Source: Spirochaetota bacterium
GTDB taxonomy: Bacteria > Spirochaetota > UBA4802 > JAFGJZ01
Length of the DNA: 28,874 bases
NCBI GenBank assembly: GCA_023396615.1
Contig: JAEWVM010000070.1
Span: 1-28,874, forward strand
Direction of reading: 5' to 3'
The position numbers were made by a program, and so were the translations under genes. Of the stretch, positions 21,614-28,874 are shown piece after piece. The stretch's first letter is position 1. Every line of letters begins with the position of its first letter. The notes beneath the pieces were generated by a model. The model saw only the letters and a program-made list of their open reading frames with translations, had not been told where the DNA came from and made no database searches.

Positions 21614-22667
21614 TCTTATACGCGAATGCAAAATAGCAGGTGTTGATTATTCGAAACATTTTATCGATGCGCATATTATTTCAGACCGTTCTGCGACAGG
21701 TGATACCGCTCAAATCAATCTTGCAAAGACGAAAAATATATCATCAGACATGTTTAAAACAGGAGATGAAATATCTTTGCGTGTTGGCTATTCACGTTAT
21801 GGTCTTGCTGATGAGTTCGCGGGAGTTATTGTCGAGGCTGGTCCTCAGACAAATACGATAGAACTTCAATGCGAAGATTTTTTCTATGAAGTGAGACAGA
21901 GAACTCTCTCCCGGCAGTTTAAGAACATGTCTCTTGATCGAATTGTTGCTGAAGCAAGCGGCAAAGAAGTCATCAAACAGGCAGATCATACGTATCCGGT
22001 AGTTACCGTCGGTGCATGGTCAAAAATTACGGCTCGCGCATTTATTGCGCAACTCACACAGAAACACGGATATATCGCCGCCTTTGAAGGAAAGAAAATT
22101 CGTCTTACCAAAAAGAACTATTGCCCATACGAAACATATCCGGGTTATTTCGCGGGAATTAACATCATAGAAAACAATCTGATGTATCACCAGTCAGAAA
22201 ATATCCAATGCGTGCATGTCGTCAGTGAAAACGAATACGGCTATCTAGTGAAAAGTTTCTTCGGTAAGAACGGGAAAAATCCTTCGCGAACTTTTCACCT
22301 TGACGGTGTCAGCGCAAGCGACGCAAGGAACCGCGCTAAAGAACTTTTTGAAGAGTTGAATTTTGACGGACTGAAAGGTCACTTCACTACTATCGGATTT
22401 CCTTACCTGAAGCATTCGATGGTGATATCGATATTTCCGGACGGATTCGGAGGCAAGAAGTATGATCAGATAGTCGACAAAGTTGAAACTATAATCAGTT
22501 CTTCAGACGGATTTTCAAGAACGATTTTCCCGGCGAAAATTATTCCTGAACCTGCCGCTCGTCCAGCCGCGAAGAAAGTAGATAAAAACCCTAAAACTGC
22601 TCAAGTAACAAAAAGCAAAAATGATTGGGAGTTCTGGAAAAATTATGTAAACGGAGGCGTCAGATGA
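21603..22667 (+). CDS. Late control D / baseplate hub protein (gpD-like)
   Basis: A 354-residue hub protein. Its N-terminal beta-barrel begins with DAHIISDRSATGDTAQINLA, the middle has TIELQCEDFFYEVRQRTLSR and AFIAQLTQKHGYIAAFEGKK, and the end has VSASDARNRAKELFEELNFD, all matching late control gene D proteins (P2 gpD, Mu gp44). It forms the platform of the tail spike with gpV, whose gene follows (ATGA overlap). The ATG is supported by GGAG upstream. Confidence 0.78.
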   Translation: MFFNLIRECKIAGVDYSKHFIDAHIISDRSATGDTAQINLAKTKNISSDMFKTGDEISLRVGYSRYGLADEFAGVIVEAGPQTNTIELQCEDFFYEVRQRTLSRQFKNMSLDRIVAEASGKEVIKQADHTYPVVTVGAWSKITARAFIAQLTQKHGYIAAFEGKKIRLTKKNYCPYETYPGYFAGINIIENNLMYHQSENIQCVHVVSENEYGYLVKSFFGKNGKNPSRTFHLDGVSASDARNRAKELFEELNFDGLKGHFTTIGFPYLKHSMVISIFPDGFGGKKYDQIVDKVETIISSSDGFSRTIFPAKIIPEPAARPAAKKVDKNPKTAQVTKSKNDWEFWKNYVNGGVR

Positions 22668-23218
22668 GTTCTCTGACTGAAGCAATAGCGAAAGCCGCTG
22701 CCGCGAAACGCGAAATATATTACATCGCTCAAGGAAAAGTCGAGACAGTCGATGAAAATCGTAAAATCGCGCGAGTTTCATTTTCTGACGGCAGACCAGT
22801 CAAAGAAGTGAGGCTGTCTCCGACAACAGATTCAACATCATATTTTATTCCGGCAGAAAAATCAAGCGTCGCAGTTGCCTTTATGGAAAATCAGGAAAAT
22901 CGCGGATTCATCTGCGGATGGAGCAAAATAGATAAAGTTGTAGTTTCTGTCGGAGAGTCTTTCTCTATCGAAAATCAAAAAGGAAAAATATTTTTATCTG
23001 CAAACGGAGTGTCTCTCGGTGCCGGGTCTCATAGCCAGCTTCTCGGTGAAAAAGTTCAAACATGGGCGCAGGATGTAGATCAGAAAATATCCGCACTGAT
23101 TATTTGGGCTGGAACCGGTGTTGCTCCCGGACCACAGGGAGGGATAAATCCTCTAGTCGGTTTATTGCCGCCTGTTTTTCCTGCAGATTCACTTTCGGAG
23201 GTCAATAAAACATCATGA
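22664..23218 (+). CDS. Baseplate assembly spike protein (gpV/Mu gp45-like)
   Basis: A 184-residue spike protein with an OB-fold start (QGKVETVDENRKIARVSFSD) and a repeated strand C-terminus (SVGESFSIENQKGKIFLSAN) typical of spike stems; the end (VGLLPPVFPADSLSEVNKTS) would be the tip region. I chose ATG 22664, preceded by GGAGGCG, over the upstream TTG/ATG codon at 22625 that lies inside gpD. It pierces the outer membrane on contraction. Confidence 0.75.
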   Translation: MSSLTEAIAKAAAAKREIYYIAQGKVETVDENRKIARVSFSDGRPVKEVRLSPTTDSTSYFIPAEKSSVAVAFMENQENRGFICGWSKIDKVVVSVGESFSIENQKGKIFLSANGVSLGAGSHSQLLGEKVQTWAQDVDQKISALIIWAGTGVAPGPQGGINPLVGLLPPVFPADSLSEVNKTS

Positions 23219-23574
23219 TGAACATTACTGATATAGCTCTTGATTCAGATGGAGATATTTCAATTTCCGGAGGTGATTTTGATATCGTCGCGGATAAAGA
23301 ATGTTTTCAGCAAACACTATCAACAGGTTTGAAAATACCTCCTCTGTCTTTGCCTCATGCTCCGTGGGAAGGTGTTTTGATTCCGAAGGAAACGCCAACT
23401 GACGGAGACGGCGTATCATTAGTCAAACGACGCTATGAAGATTTTCTATCTGCAGAAGAAAGAATCAAAAGCGATTCAATCGATATCGCTATTGATGTCT
23501 CTTCAGGTTCGGTCGTATTTCTTGCCTCATTCAAAACAGAGGATGGTGAATCTTATGAGGGGTTATCTCTATGA
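23215..23574 (+). CDS. Baseplate protein, GP46/gpW-like (gp25 class)
   Basis: A 119-residue protein. DIALDSDGDISISGGDFDIV and VSLVKRRYEDFLSAEERIKSD, ending SIDIAIDVSSGSVVFLASF, match the Mu gp46 type wedge proteins. Starts at one of two adjacent ATGs after the gpV stop (overlap) and overlaps gpJ by 4 bases. Encodes a wedge part between hub and gpJ. Confidence 0.7.
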   Translation: MMNITDIALDSDGDISISGGDFDIVADKECFQQTLSTGLKIPPLSLPHAPWEGVLIPKETPTDGDGVSLVKRRYEDFLSAEERIKSDSIDIAIDVSSGSVVFLASFKTEDGESYEGLSL

Positions 23575-24704
23575 ACATTGAACTTGATTACAACACTGTG
23601 CGTTCGGTGATTCTTTCTGAAGTAAACAAACCGGACGGAGTACAGTTGAAAGAAGATGATGAAAAAAGCGTATGGATGAGAGTTGTTGCCGCGGTTTCGT
23701 GGGCATTCGTTACTTTCCTCAATCCGGTTTTTCGTTCTATATTCGATTCTATTTTTCCTCAGACAACCACTTCACGGTATGTTATGCGCCGTCATCTGGC
23801 AGAGGAAGGTCTTGATTTAAAGAGTGCAGTCAAGTCTTCAGGTGTAGCGCGTATTGGTTCTAAGACAAAACCTGAAATTGAAATCGAAATACCTCAGAAC
23901 TCTGTAATTTATACAGATGGGAAGTCACCTCTTTATTATGAAACAATTGAATCCGCATCGATCGGGATTGATACAGCGCAAGATGAAAACGGTTACTATA
24001 CAGTTGCTGTCGGGATCAGAGCTCTCGATACAGGCAAAAAATACAATGTGCCAGCGAGGACAATCGTTTATATTGATAATCCGCCAGACGGAATCGATGT
24101 CTGCTACAATCCAGCCGCCTGCGAAGGCGGTGACGAGGAAGAAACTCTTTCATCGGCATACAAGCGTCTCAAGGACGCAAAAACCGGAATCAGCAGAGGA
24201 ACTTTGTCCTGGTATGTTTCTGAAACGCAGAAAAACTTTCCGGAGATCGAACAAGCATGGGGCATCCCTCGTTATGCCGGACGCGGCACGTTAGGTATAG
24301 CCGTTGCCGGACGCGGAGGCGACGCGACAGATGAAACGTTGCGGGCAATTGAGGCATTTTTCAATACTGATGAAATCGATCCTGCAGGTAGTTATACAGT
24401 AATCGGTTCACGCCCGGCATCTATAATCACTGATTACAATATCACTATATGGTATGATACATCTCTCAGTATTCCAACTGACGCGGATCTTCTCATAATT
24501 CTGAATTCATATCTTGCAGGGCTTCTCCCCGGTAAAGATCAGATTCTCGAAAATATTACAGCGAAGTTTCAATCTTCAAGTTTGGGAATTAAAGATATCA
24601 GAATCAATTATCCGACTGCAAATGTCGTAGTGCCACCACTGAACGTTTCACGTCTCGGTACTGCAGTCTTTACGAAAATACCGTATGAAGACAAGGACGC
24701 ATAA
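23571..24704 (+). CDS. Baseplate protein J (gpJ/Mu gp47-like)
   Basis: A 377-residue wedge protein. TSRYVMRRHLAEEGLDLKSA, VARIGSKTKPEIEIEIPQNS, GTLGIAVAGRGGDATDETLR and DEIDPAGSYTVIGSRPASII follow the course of the baseplate J family. It ends with the beta-strand sequence VVVPPLNVSRLGTAVFTKIP. The coding start overlaps the gp46-like stop. Standard length. The neighbour upstream and downstream order (46-47-48) is exactly that of Mu. Confidence 0.85.
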   Translation: MNIELDYNTVRSVILSEVNKPDGVQLKEDDEKSVWMRVVAAVSWAFVTFLNPVFRSIFDSIFPQTTTSRYVMRRHLAEEGLDLKSAVKSSGVARIGSKTKPEIEIEIPQNSVIYTDGKSPLYYETIESASIGIDTAQDENGYYTVAVGIRALDTGKKYNVPARTIVYIDNPPDGIDVCYNPAACEGGDEEETLSSAYKRLKDAKTGISRGTLSWYVSETQKNFPEIEQAWGIPRYAGRGTLGIAVAGRGGDATDETLRAIEAFFNTDEIDPAGSYTVIGSRPASIITDYNITIWYDTSLSIPTDADLLIILNSYLAGLLPGKDQILENITAKFQSSSLGIKDIRINYPTANVVVPPLNVSRLGTAVFTKIPYEDKDA

Positions 24705-24705
24705 T

Positions 24706-25305
24706 ATGATAACACAATTCAGCTTTAGAGATTGGTTATGGCAGCATTTATTCCTGTCTTCCAAGATTAAGCAAAAAGCAGAAAGGTCGAAATGGTGGCA
24801 GATACTTTTTGCTCTGACTAAACCTTTCTCGGTTTGCGTAAATCCGATATTGTCTTATCTGTCTGATTCTATGTTTCTGTCTAAGGCGACTGAAGAGGCT
24901 CTGTCATATCATGGCGCATTATTTGATGTAGATAAATCTTCTCTCGGTGATCCGGAGTATCGGCAAAAAATTCAGGAGCAAAAACACATTCTGCGTAAAG
25001 GCGGGATTAAGCAGACAATTAAAGCCTGTGTATATATTCATCTGGGTGTAACATGCTCAATTGCTGACAGCAATAGTTTTCCGGATGTTTTCACAATCGG
25101 AGAAACTCCGATCGGCACAGGACGGATATATTCAAGAGGATATTTTTTTATGCATTATGATATTTATCTTCAGGATGAAATCTCGCTTGTTGATGACATG
25201 ACGAAAAGCCGTCTGAAGTGGCAGTTAGATGAGCACGCACCTTCCGCCGATTATACGATATGGCAAAAACAAAATGGAAAATATACTGAACTTTGGAGTG
25301 TATAA
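24706..25305 (+). CDS. Baseplate/tail protein I (gpI/Mu gp48-like)
   Basis: A 199-residue helix-rich wedge protein (SIKVNP-like middle: FALTKPFSVCVNPILSYLSD, DPEYRQKIQEQKHILRKGGI, and the beta end YFFMHYDIYLQDEISLVDDM). I start it at ATG 24706 rather than the upstream ATG at 24685 because AAGGA lies at a normal distance from the first and the longer form would overlap gpJ. It links gpJ to the fibre. Confidence 0.65.
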   Translation: MITQFSFRDWLWQHLFLSSKIKQKAERSKWWQILFALTKPFSVCVNPILSYLSDSMFLSKATEEALSYHGALFDVDKSSLGDPEYRQKIQEQKHILRKGGIKQTIKACVYIHLGVTCSIADSNSFPDVFTIGETPIGTGRIYSRGYFFMHYDIYLQDEISLVDDMTKSRLKWQLDEHAPSADYTIWQKQNGKYTELWSV

Positions 25306-25307
25306 TT

Positions 25308-26546
25308 ATGAACGAAAACGATAGAGGTTTGTCCGGTGTTAATTATCCGGAAAACGGAAAGAAATGGTATCAGGCTGATTTTCAGGAAGAACAAAGCCGA
25401 ATCTCAACATCCGTGTTAGACAGAGAGTCTGACATATTGTCTGCAGGCGTTATCTCTGGTTGGGAAGTTTCTTTATCTCCCAGTCCCGGAATTCTCACTG
25501 TCTCGCCCGGTTCTGGTCGTGATACATTACAGCGAAGACTGCAGAGTTCGGCTTCCAAGGAAGTTTCCATCCCGGATGGTCAAACATCAATTATCGTTGC
25601 GCGTCATGCATGGATTGATGAAGATTATTTTTCAACTGCGCAGGAAAAAAATTCAGTTCATATCCCGAGTATAATTTTTATGGCAGTTTCGGACGCGCAG
25701 GCAAACGATATACCTCTTTGCCGAGTATCTCGTAACGGAACTGTAATCTCTATTCTTGCCGATTTGCGGAACATGGCAAAAATAAAGCCAACAGCATTAT
25801 CTGCAGATTCCGTCAAAGAATGTTCTCCAGATGCGGAAATTACTTCTGGTAAAAAAATCGTTCTTTTTTCAGCTAATGGAAGTATTGAGAGTGATGTAAC
25901 AGGTTCTGCTGCAAAGCTTGGAGGAGAACTTCCAAGTTTTTATTCTCCGAGTACACATTCGCACAACCTTGCAGAGTTAACAGAAAGATCATATTTTTCT
26001 CTCACAGAAAGACCCTCTAGCGTTGGGCAGTTATACTTTGGGATTTTCGCTCAATATCCTGAATCAGTATTGCCATTTAATGGTGCTGTCAAAGCTCGTT
26101 CTTTATATCCTGAATTAATGGCTCTTCTGAATTCTGGAGCTCTCGGTACTTTGGTAAGTGATGCAGATTGGCTTGCAGGTGCCTGCGGTGGATTCTCTTC
26201 AGGTGACGGCAGCACAACATTCCGCCTTCCTGATTGGCAGGGTATTTTCATGCGTTTCACAGGTTCAAATTCAGTGCTGAAAACAGCAAACGGCAGTGCT
26301 TATAATGGCAGTGGAATGCTCTCTATTTTGCTGGATATGATGCTTGGTCATCTACATGCAGTCAATCAACGGGGTGATCTCATTGAAGGTGGCCCAACAT
26401 CAAGACTGACAAGTATTACGAATACACAAACCCAAACAGGTCAAACGATGGGACCCATTTCGGATGGAATTAATGGTCCCCCACGATTTGGAAACCAAAA
26501 TGCCCCAGCATCAGTTTCTCTCAATGCCGGAATATATTTTAAATAA
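25308..26546 (+). CDS. Tail fibre / tail collar domain protein
   Basis: A 412-residue receptor-binding fibre. Its N-terminal part (GVISGWEVSLSPSPGILTVS) attaches to the baseplate. Near residues 297-317 is the tail collar motif SSGDGSTTFRLPDWQGIFMR. At 347-350 GHLH gives the HxH that coordinates metal in trimeric fibres. The end, PASVSLNAGIYFK, is the usual fibre tip closing strand. I chose ATG 25308 with GGAG 9 bases away; TTG at 25293 is the alternative. No reverse transcriptase or variable-region repeat was seen, so no retroelement-driven tip diversification is evident. Confidence 0.82.
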   Translation: MNENDRGLSGVNYPENGKKWYQADFQEEQSRISTSVLDRESDILSAGVISGWEVSLSPSPGILTVSPGSGRDTLQRRLQSSASKEVSIPDGQTSIIVARHAWIDEDYFSTAQEKNSVHIPSIIFMAVSDAQANDIPLCRVSRNGTVISILADLRNMAKIKPTALSADSVKECSPDAEITSGKKIVLFSANGSIESDVTGSAAKLGGELPSFYSPSTHSHNLAELTERSYFSLTERPSSVGQLYFGIFAQYPESVLPFNGAVKARSLYPELMALLNSGALGTLVSDADWLAGACGGFSSGDGSTTFRLPDWQGIFMRFTGSNSVLKTANGSAYNGSGMLSILLDMMLGHLHAVNQRGDLIEGGPTSRLTSITNTQTQTGQTMGPISDGINGPPRFGNQNAPASVSLNAGIYFK

Positions 26547-26556
26547 GGAGATAAAA

Positions 26557-27117
26557 ATGAAAAAAAGAATTGAGTATCAATATGGTGCAAATGGTGAGTA
26601 TGTAGGAGAAAAAGAAAATATCATTACTGATCGTGATCCTGATTTTATTACATTGCCTTTTTGCACAATGCAAAAACCAAAATCAAAGTCGGGTTATATC
26701 GCAGTTATTTCTTTGGATAAAGTAACGTGGAATTATGTTCCTGATATATCTGGTTTATGGTATCACAAGGAAAACAAATCCGAATTGATTTTAAGTAAAT
26801 CCGACTATAAGCATGATGTTTCGGATTACACGAAAAAAGAACCTTTATGTGCTGAAGAATACTGTATTTATGATTCTAAATCAGATAGTTGGATAATCTC
26901 TGAATCTAAAAAAGAAGATCATGATAAAGAGCTTCAACGCTGCTCTATTATACAAGAACTAAATGAAATTGATGCAGCTTCAATGAGAGCTCTCAGAGCA
27001 GTTCTCTCCGCTTCTACTATTGGAGAAAATCCTTCTGAAGAAGATGTCAAATTATTATCGGACTATGAAGCTAAAGCAAAAAAACTTCGAGAACAATACA
27101 ATGAATTGCAAAAATAA
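26557..27117 (+). CDS. Tail fibre-associated / chaperone-like protein
   Basis: A 186-residue protein directly after the fibre gene. The start MKKRIEYQYGANGEYVGEKE and the strand SGYIAVISLDKVTWNYVP resemble fibre-assembly proteins; the end is a helical tail (EAKAKKLREQYNELQK). ATG 26557 is chosen because TAAGGAG stands 7 bases away. The base composition turns AT-rich from here, which suggests host-range cargo exchanged between phages. The fibre-assembly role is from position and pattern. Confidence 0.6.
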   Translation: MKKRIEYQYGANGEYVGEKENIITDRDPDFITLPFCTMQKPKSKSGYIAVISLDKVTWNYVPDISGLWYHKENKSELILSKSDYKHDVSDYTKKEPLCAEEYCIYDSKSDSWIISESKKEDHDKELQRCSIIQELNEIDAASMRALRAVLSASTIGENPSEEDVKLLSDYEAKAKKLREQYNELQK

Positions 27118-27139
27118 ATAAATAAATTCTGAGGTCTCC

Positions 27140-27934
27140 ATGGAAAGCAAAAAAGTTAAGAAAAATGTTCCAATTACTTATTACGGAGGAAAACAAAAAC
27201 TTCTAAATTTTATATTGCCGTTAATCCCGCCGCACTCGATTTATGTTGAGCCGTTTTGCGGCGGAGCGGCTGTATTTTTCACAAAGGAACCATCAATGGT
27301 TGAAATTATAAATGACACGAACAGTGAGCTCATTAATTTTTATCGTTGTATTCAAAATGATTTCTCCAGTCTTGAAAAAGAAATTCGGATATCATTACAC
27401 AGCCGGAGATTACACAAGGATGCTCAGGTCATTTATAATAATCCACACATGTTTTCTGAAATAAAAAGAGCGTGGGCAGTTTGGGTTCTCGCAGCTCAAG
27501 GGTTCTGCAGTATTCTTGACGGCACATGGGGTTATGATATCAAAAAGGGAACTACTACTAAGAAAATTACAAATAAGCGAGAATCTTTTTCTGAAGACTT
27601 CGCTATCCGTTTGCAAAACGTTCAAATAGAATGTACTGACGCACTTCGTATAATCAATTCAAGAGACCGCGTAGAAACATTTTTTTATTGCGACCCCCCT
27701 TATTTCAACAGCGATTGCGGCCACTATGACGGATATTCGGAAGATGATTTTACAGCTTTGTTGGACAGATTGTCGAAAATCGACGGTAAGTTTCTTCTCA
27801 GTTCGTATCCATCCGAAATTCTCAAGAAATATTCTAATCAACACAATTGGAATACCAAAACAATTATTCAACAGGTTTCGGTTAATAAAGGATCAGGCAA
27901 AAAGAAAACAGAAGTTTTAACGTGGAATTATTAG
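27140..27934 (+). CDS. D12-class DNA N6-adenine methyltransferase
   Basis: A 264-residue methyltransferase. YYGGKQ at residues 14-19 and EPFCGG at 37-42 form the AdoMet-binding motifs, and DPPY at 185-188 is the catalytic motif IV of N6-adenine methylases. The gene has a GAGG site and lies at the AT-rich right end; it may protect phage DNA in the restriction system next to it. The target sequence cannot be read from the protein. A hairpin covers its stop codon (27932-27956). Confidence 0.88.
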   Translation: MESKKVKKNVPITYYGGKQKLLNFILPLIPPHSIYVEPFCGGAAVFFTKEPSMVEIINDTNSELINFYRCIQNDFSSLEKEIRISLHSRRLHKDAQVIYNNPHMFSEIKRAWAVWVLAAQGFCSILDGTWGYDIKKGTTTKKITNKRESFSEDFAIRLQNVQIECTDALRIINSRDRVETFFYCDPPYFNSDCGHYDGYSEDDFTALLDRLSKIDGKFLLSSYPSEILKKYSNQHNWNTKTIIQQVSVNKGSGKKKTEVLTWNY

Positions 27935-27956
27935 GCTATGTGACATAGATAGCCTA
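27932..27956 (+). terminator. Hairpin at the methyltransferase stop
   Basis: TAGGCTA/TAGCCTA is a 7-bp perfect inverted repeat that starts on the stop codon, with an inner alternative CTATGT-G-ACATAG. No U tract follows, so it may be a weak terminator or an mRNA-stability element between methylase and restriction genes rather than a strong terminator. Confidence 0.4.
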
Positions 27957-28003
27957 TTATGTCATGCGCGCAGTTGCAATAATGTGATTTTAGCCGTGTT
28001 TAA

Positions 28004-28874
28004 ACGCGCGCGGACATATCAGAAATCCCTTATTTGTACTATCGAATTGCGGAAAAAGTTTTTTGTCGAGCCTTTGATGCAGAGGATTTATCAAGAAGTG
28101 ATGTTTCAGCTGATGCTAAAAAAGATGCTTTGGGAATCGGCCTTAAAACTTTCCTTGTTGGTAATAATAAGACTTTTCAAAAAGTTGCAGAATTTAATAA
28201 TGATAGAAAGACTTATGAGAATTTAACGCCTGAAGGTATAATTAGAAAAATTTCAGAATTGAGAAATTGCAGAATTGAGTTTACGGAAAAAGCCCATGCA
28301 TTAGAGAATTCAATATATCATTGTGTTGTAAGAGATAAGGGTAAATTCCTGATTTTCGAGGAAGCAATGGATAAGGTTGATACTGCTAATATCAATAACA
28401 TTACAGAACGAAAAGGCTCAATCGCTTTTGATGACGGAAAGCATGAATATTCATTTTTAGTTTCAAAAAGCACTCTTACTAAGAGATTTATAACAGACTC
28501 GGTTATTTATGAATTTAATGTTGATATCTTAGAAGATCCTCTTATGGAATTGCATAAAATGCTTGATAAAAAGGATTTGCTTTTTGAAAAAGAATCAAAA
28601 ATAAAACAAACAATATATTTGCCTCTGTACGGCGGTAATAATATTGTTTATGAAAAAAGCGGCTTGAATCAATGGAATGCGGGAGGTAGAGACCGGCACC
28701 CTAATGAGGTTTATATTCCAATACCGGCAGAAATTCGAAAAAATTTTCCAGGGTTTTTCCCTGACCGTGAAACACCTTTTGGTTTAAAACTTCCTAATGG
28801 AAAAACAATGCAGTCAAAAATATGTCAAGATAGCGGAAAAGCCCTGATGTCATATTCAAACCGTGAGTTAGGAC
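28004..28874 (+). CDS. Restriction-endonuclease-like protein, partial at the window end
   Basis: The frame starting 28004 is open to the end of the window, about 290 codons without a stop. Its sequence YLYYRIAEKVFCRAFDAEDL, LGIGLKTFL and, near the end, SGLNQWNAGGRDRHPNEVYI followed by PIPAEIRKNFPGFFPDRET resembles the NgoFVII/PLD-type restriction endonucleases, with the B3-like DNA-binding part at the right. It is next to a methylase, so a restriction-modification pair is likely. No ATG or Shine-Dalgarno is in frame at the start; TTG at 28034 is possible. A likely N-terminus (VILAVFKRA, from GTG 27984) is in another frame, across a (CG)4 tract. The C-terminus is outside the window. Confidence 0.6.

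Noticed and set aside
25308..26546. Diversity-generating retroelement at the fibre gene
   Set aside because: No reverse transcriptase, no template repeat and no C-lectin-type fibre end; the fibre has an ordinary collar domain.
27984..28226. 80-residue plus-strand frame at the right end
   Set aside because: After the first nine codons its sequence looks like an out-of-frame reading of the restriction-like gene; only those first codons may be part of a real N-terminus.
1..28874. CRISPR array, tRNA genes, integrase or attachment sites
   Set aside because: No regularly spaced repeats, no cloverleaf-like sequence noticed and no recombinase protein in the window; prophage ends are not visible.

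Overview
This window is most of a temperate, contractile-tailed (myovirus) phage genome, almost certainly an integrated prophage with Mu-like head genes and Mu/P2-like tail genes. The host cannot be named from the sequence. A phage-borne lipoprotein of the SmpA/BamE kind and the Mu/P2-type tail suggest a diderm (Gram-negative type) bacterium with moderate GC; a spirochaete-like host is possible but this is only a guess. No tRNA, rRNA, integrase, transposase or attachment site is visible, so the early/integration genes probably lie to the left of the window.

Layout. 1-890 holds a leftward early pair (a Ner/BcepMu gp16-like DNA-binding protein and an unknown basic protein) and a divergent control region with three ATACG-N7-CGTAT-type operators. 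891-4036 is the lysogeny and accessory (moron) region: a CI-like XRE repressor, a lipoprotein closed by a perfect terminator, two small proteins separated by a 39-bp direct duplication, and an AT-rich two-gene module (soluble protein plus 4-TM membrane protein) whose layout recalls RexAB- or Kiwa-type exclusion systems. 4069-5333 has a small HTH protein, a 9-bp tandem repeat and three small membrane proteins (likely lysis or envelope genes). 5333-17687 is the packaging and head module plus sheath and tube: terminase small and large subunits, portal, MuF head protein with a C-terminal toxin-like domain, a candidate immunity protein, protease with nested scaffold, cement protein, major capsid, connectors, sheath, tube. 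17765-26546 is the tail: frameshifted chaperone, tape measure, DUF6046-like, LysM, gpD, gpV, gp46/gpW-like, gpJ, gpI, fibre. 26557-28874 is an AT-rich right end: fibre-associated protein, D12-class adenine methyltransferase and a restriction-endonuclease-like gene that runs off the window.

Main points of interest. (1) The MuF protein carries a C-terminal domain resembling secreted or phage-borne RNase toxins and is followed directly by a small acidic gene, a candidate immunity protein. (2) The MuF frame has no convincing start codon. It is open back into the end of the portal gene, where the dnaX-type slippery heptamer A AAA AAG sits one codon before a TAG stop; a -1 shift would make a 911-residue portal-MuF-toxin fusion. 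The tail chaperone pair in the same genome uses exactly the same arrangement (A AAA AAG, one codon, TAG), which argues that the first is programmed too. (3) A 34-bp GC-rich sequence occurs as an inverted repeat (33/34 identical), one copy before the lysis/packaging genes and one after the tube gene. (4) The restriction-like gene is out of frame with its probable N-terminus across a (CG)4 tract.
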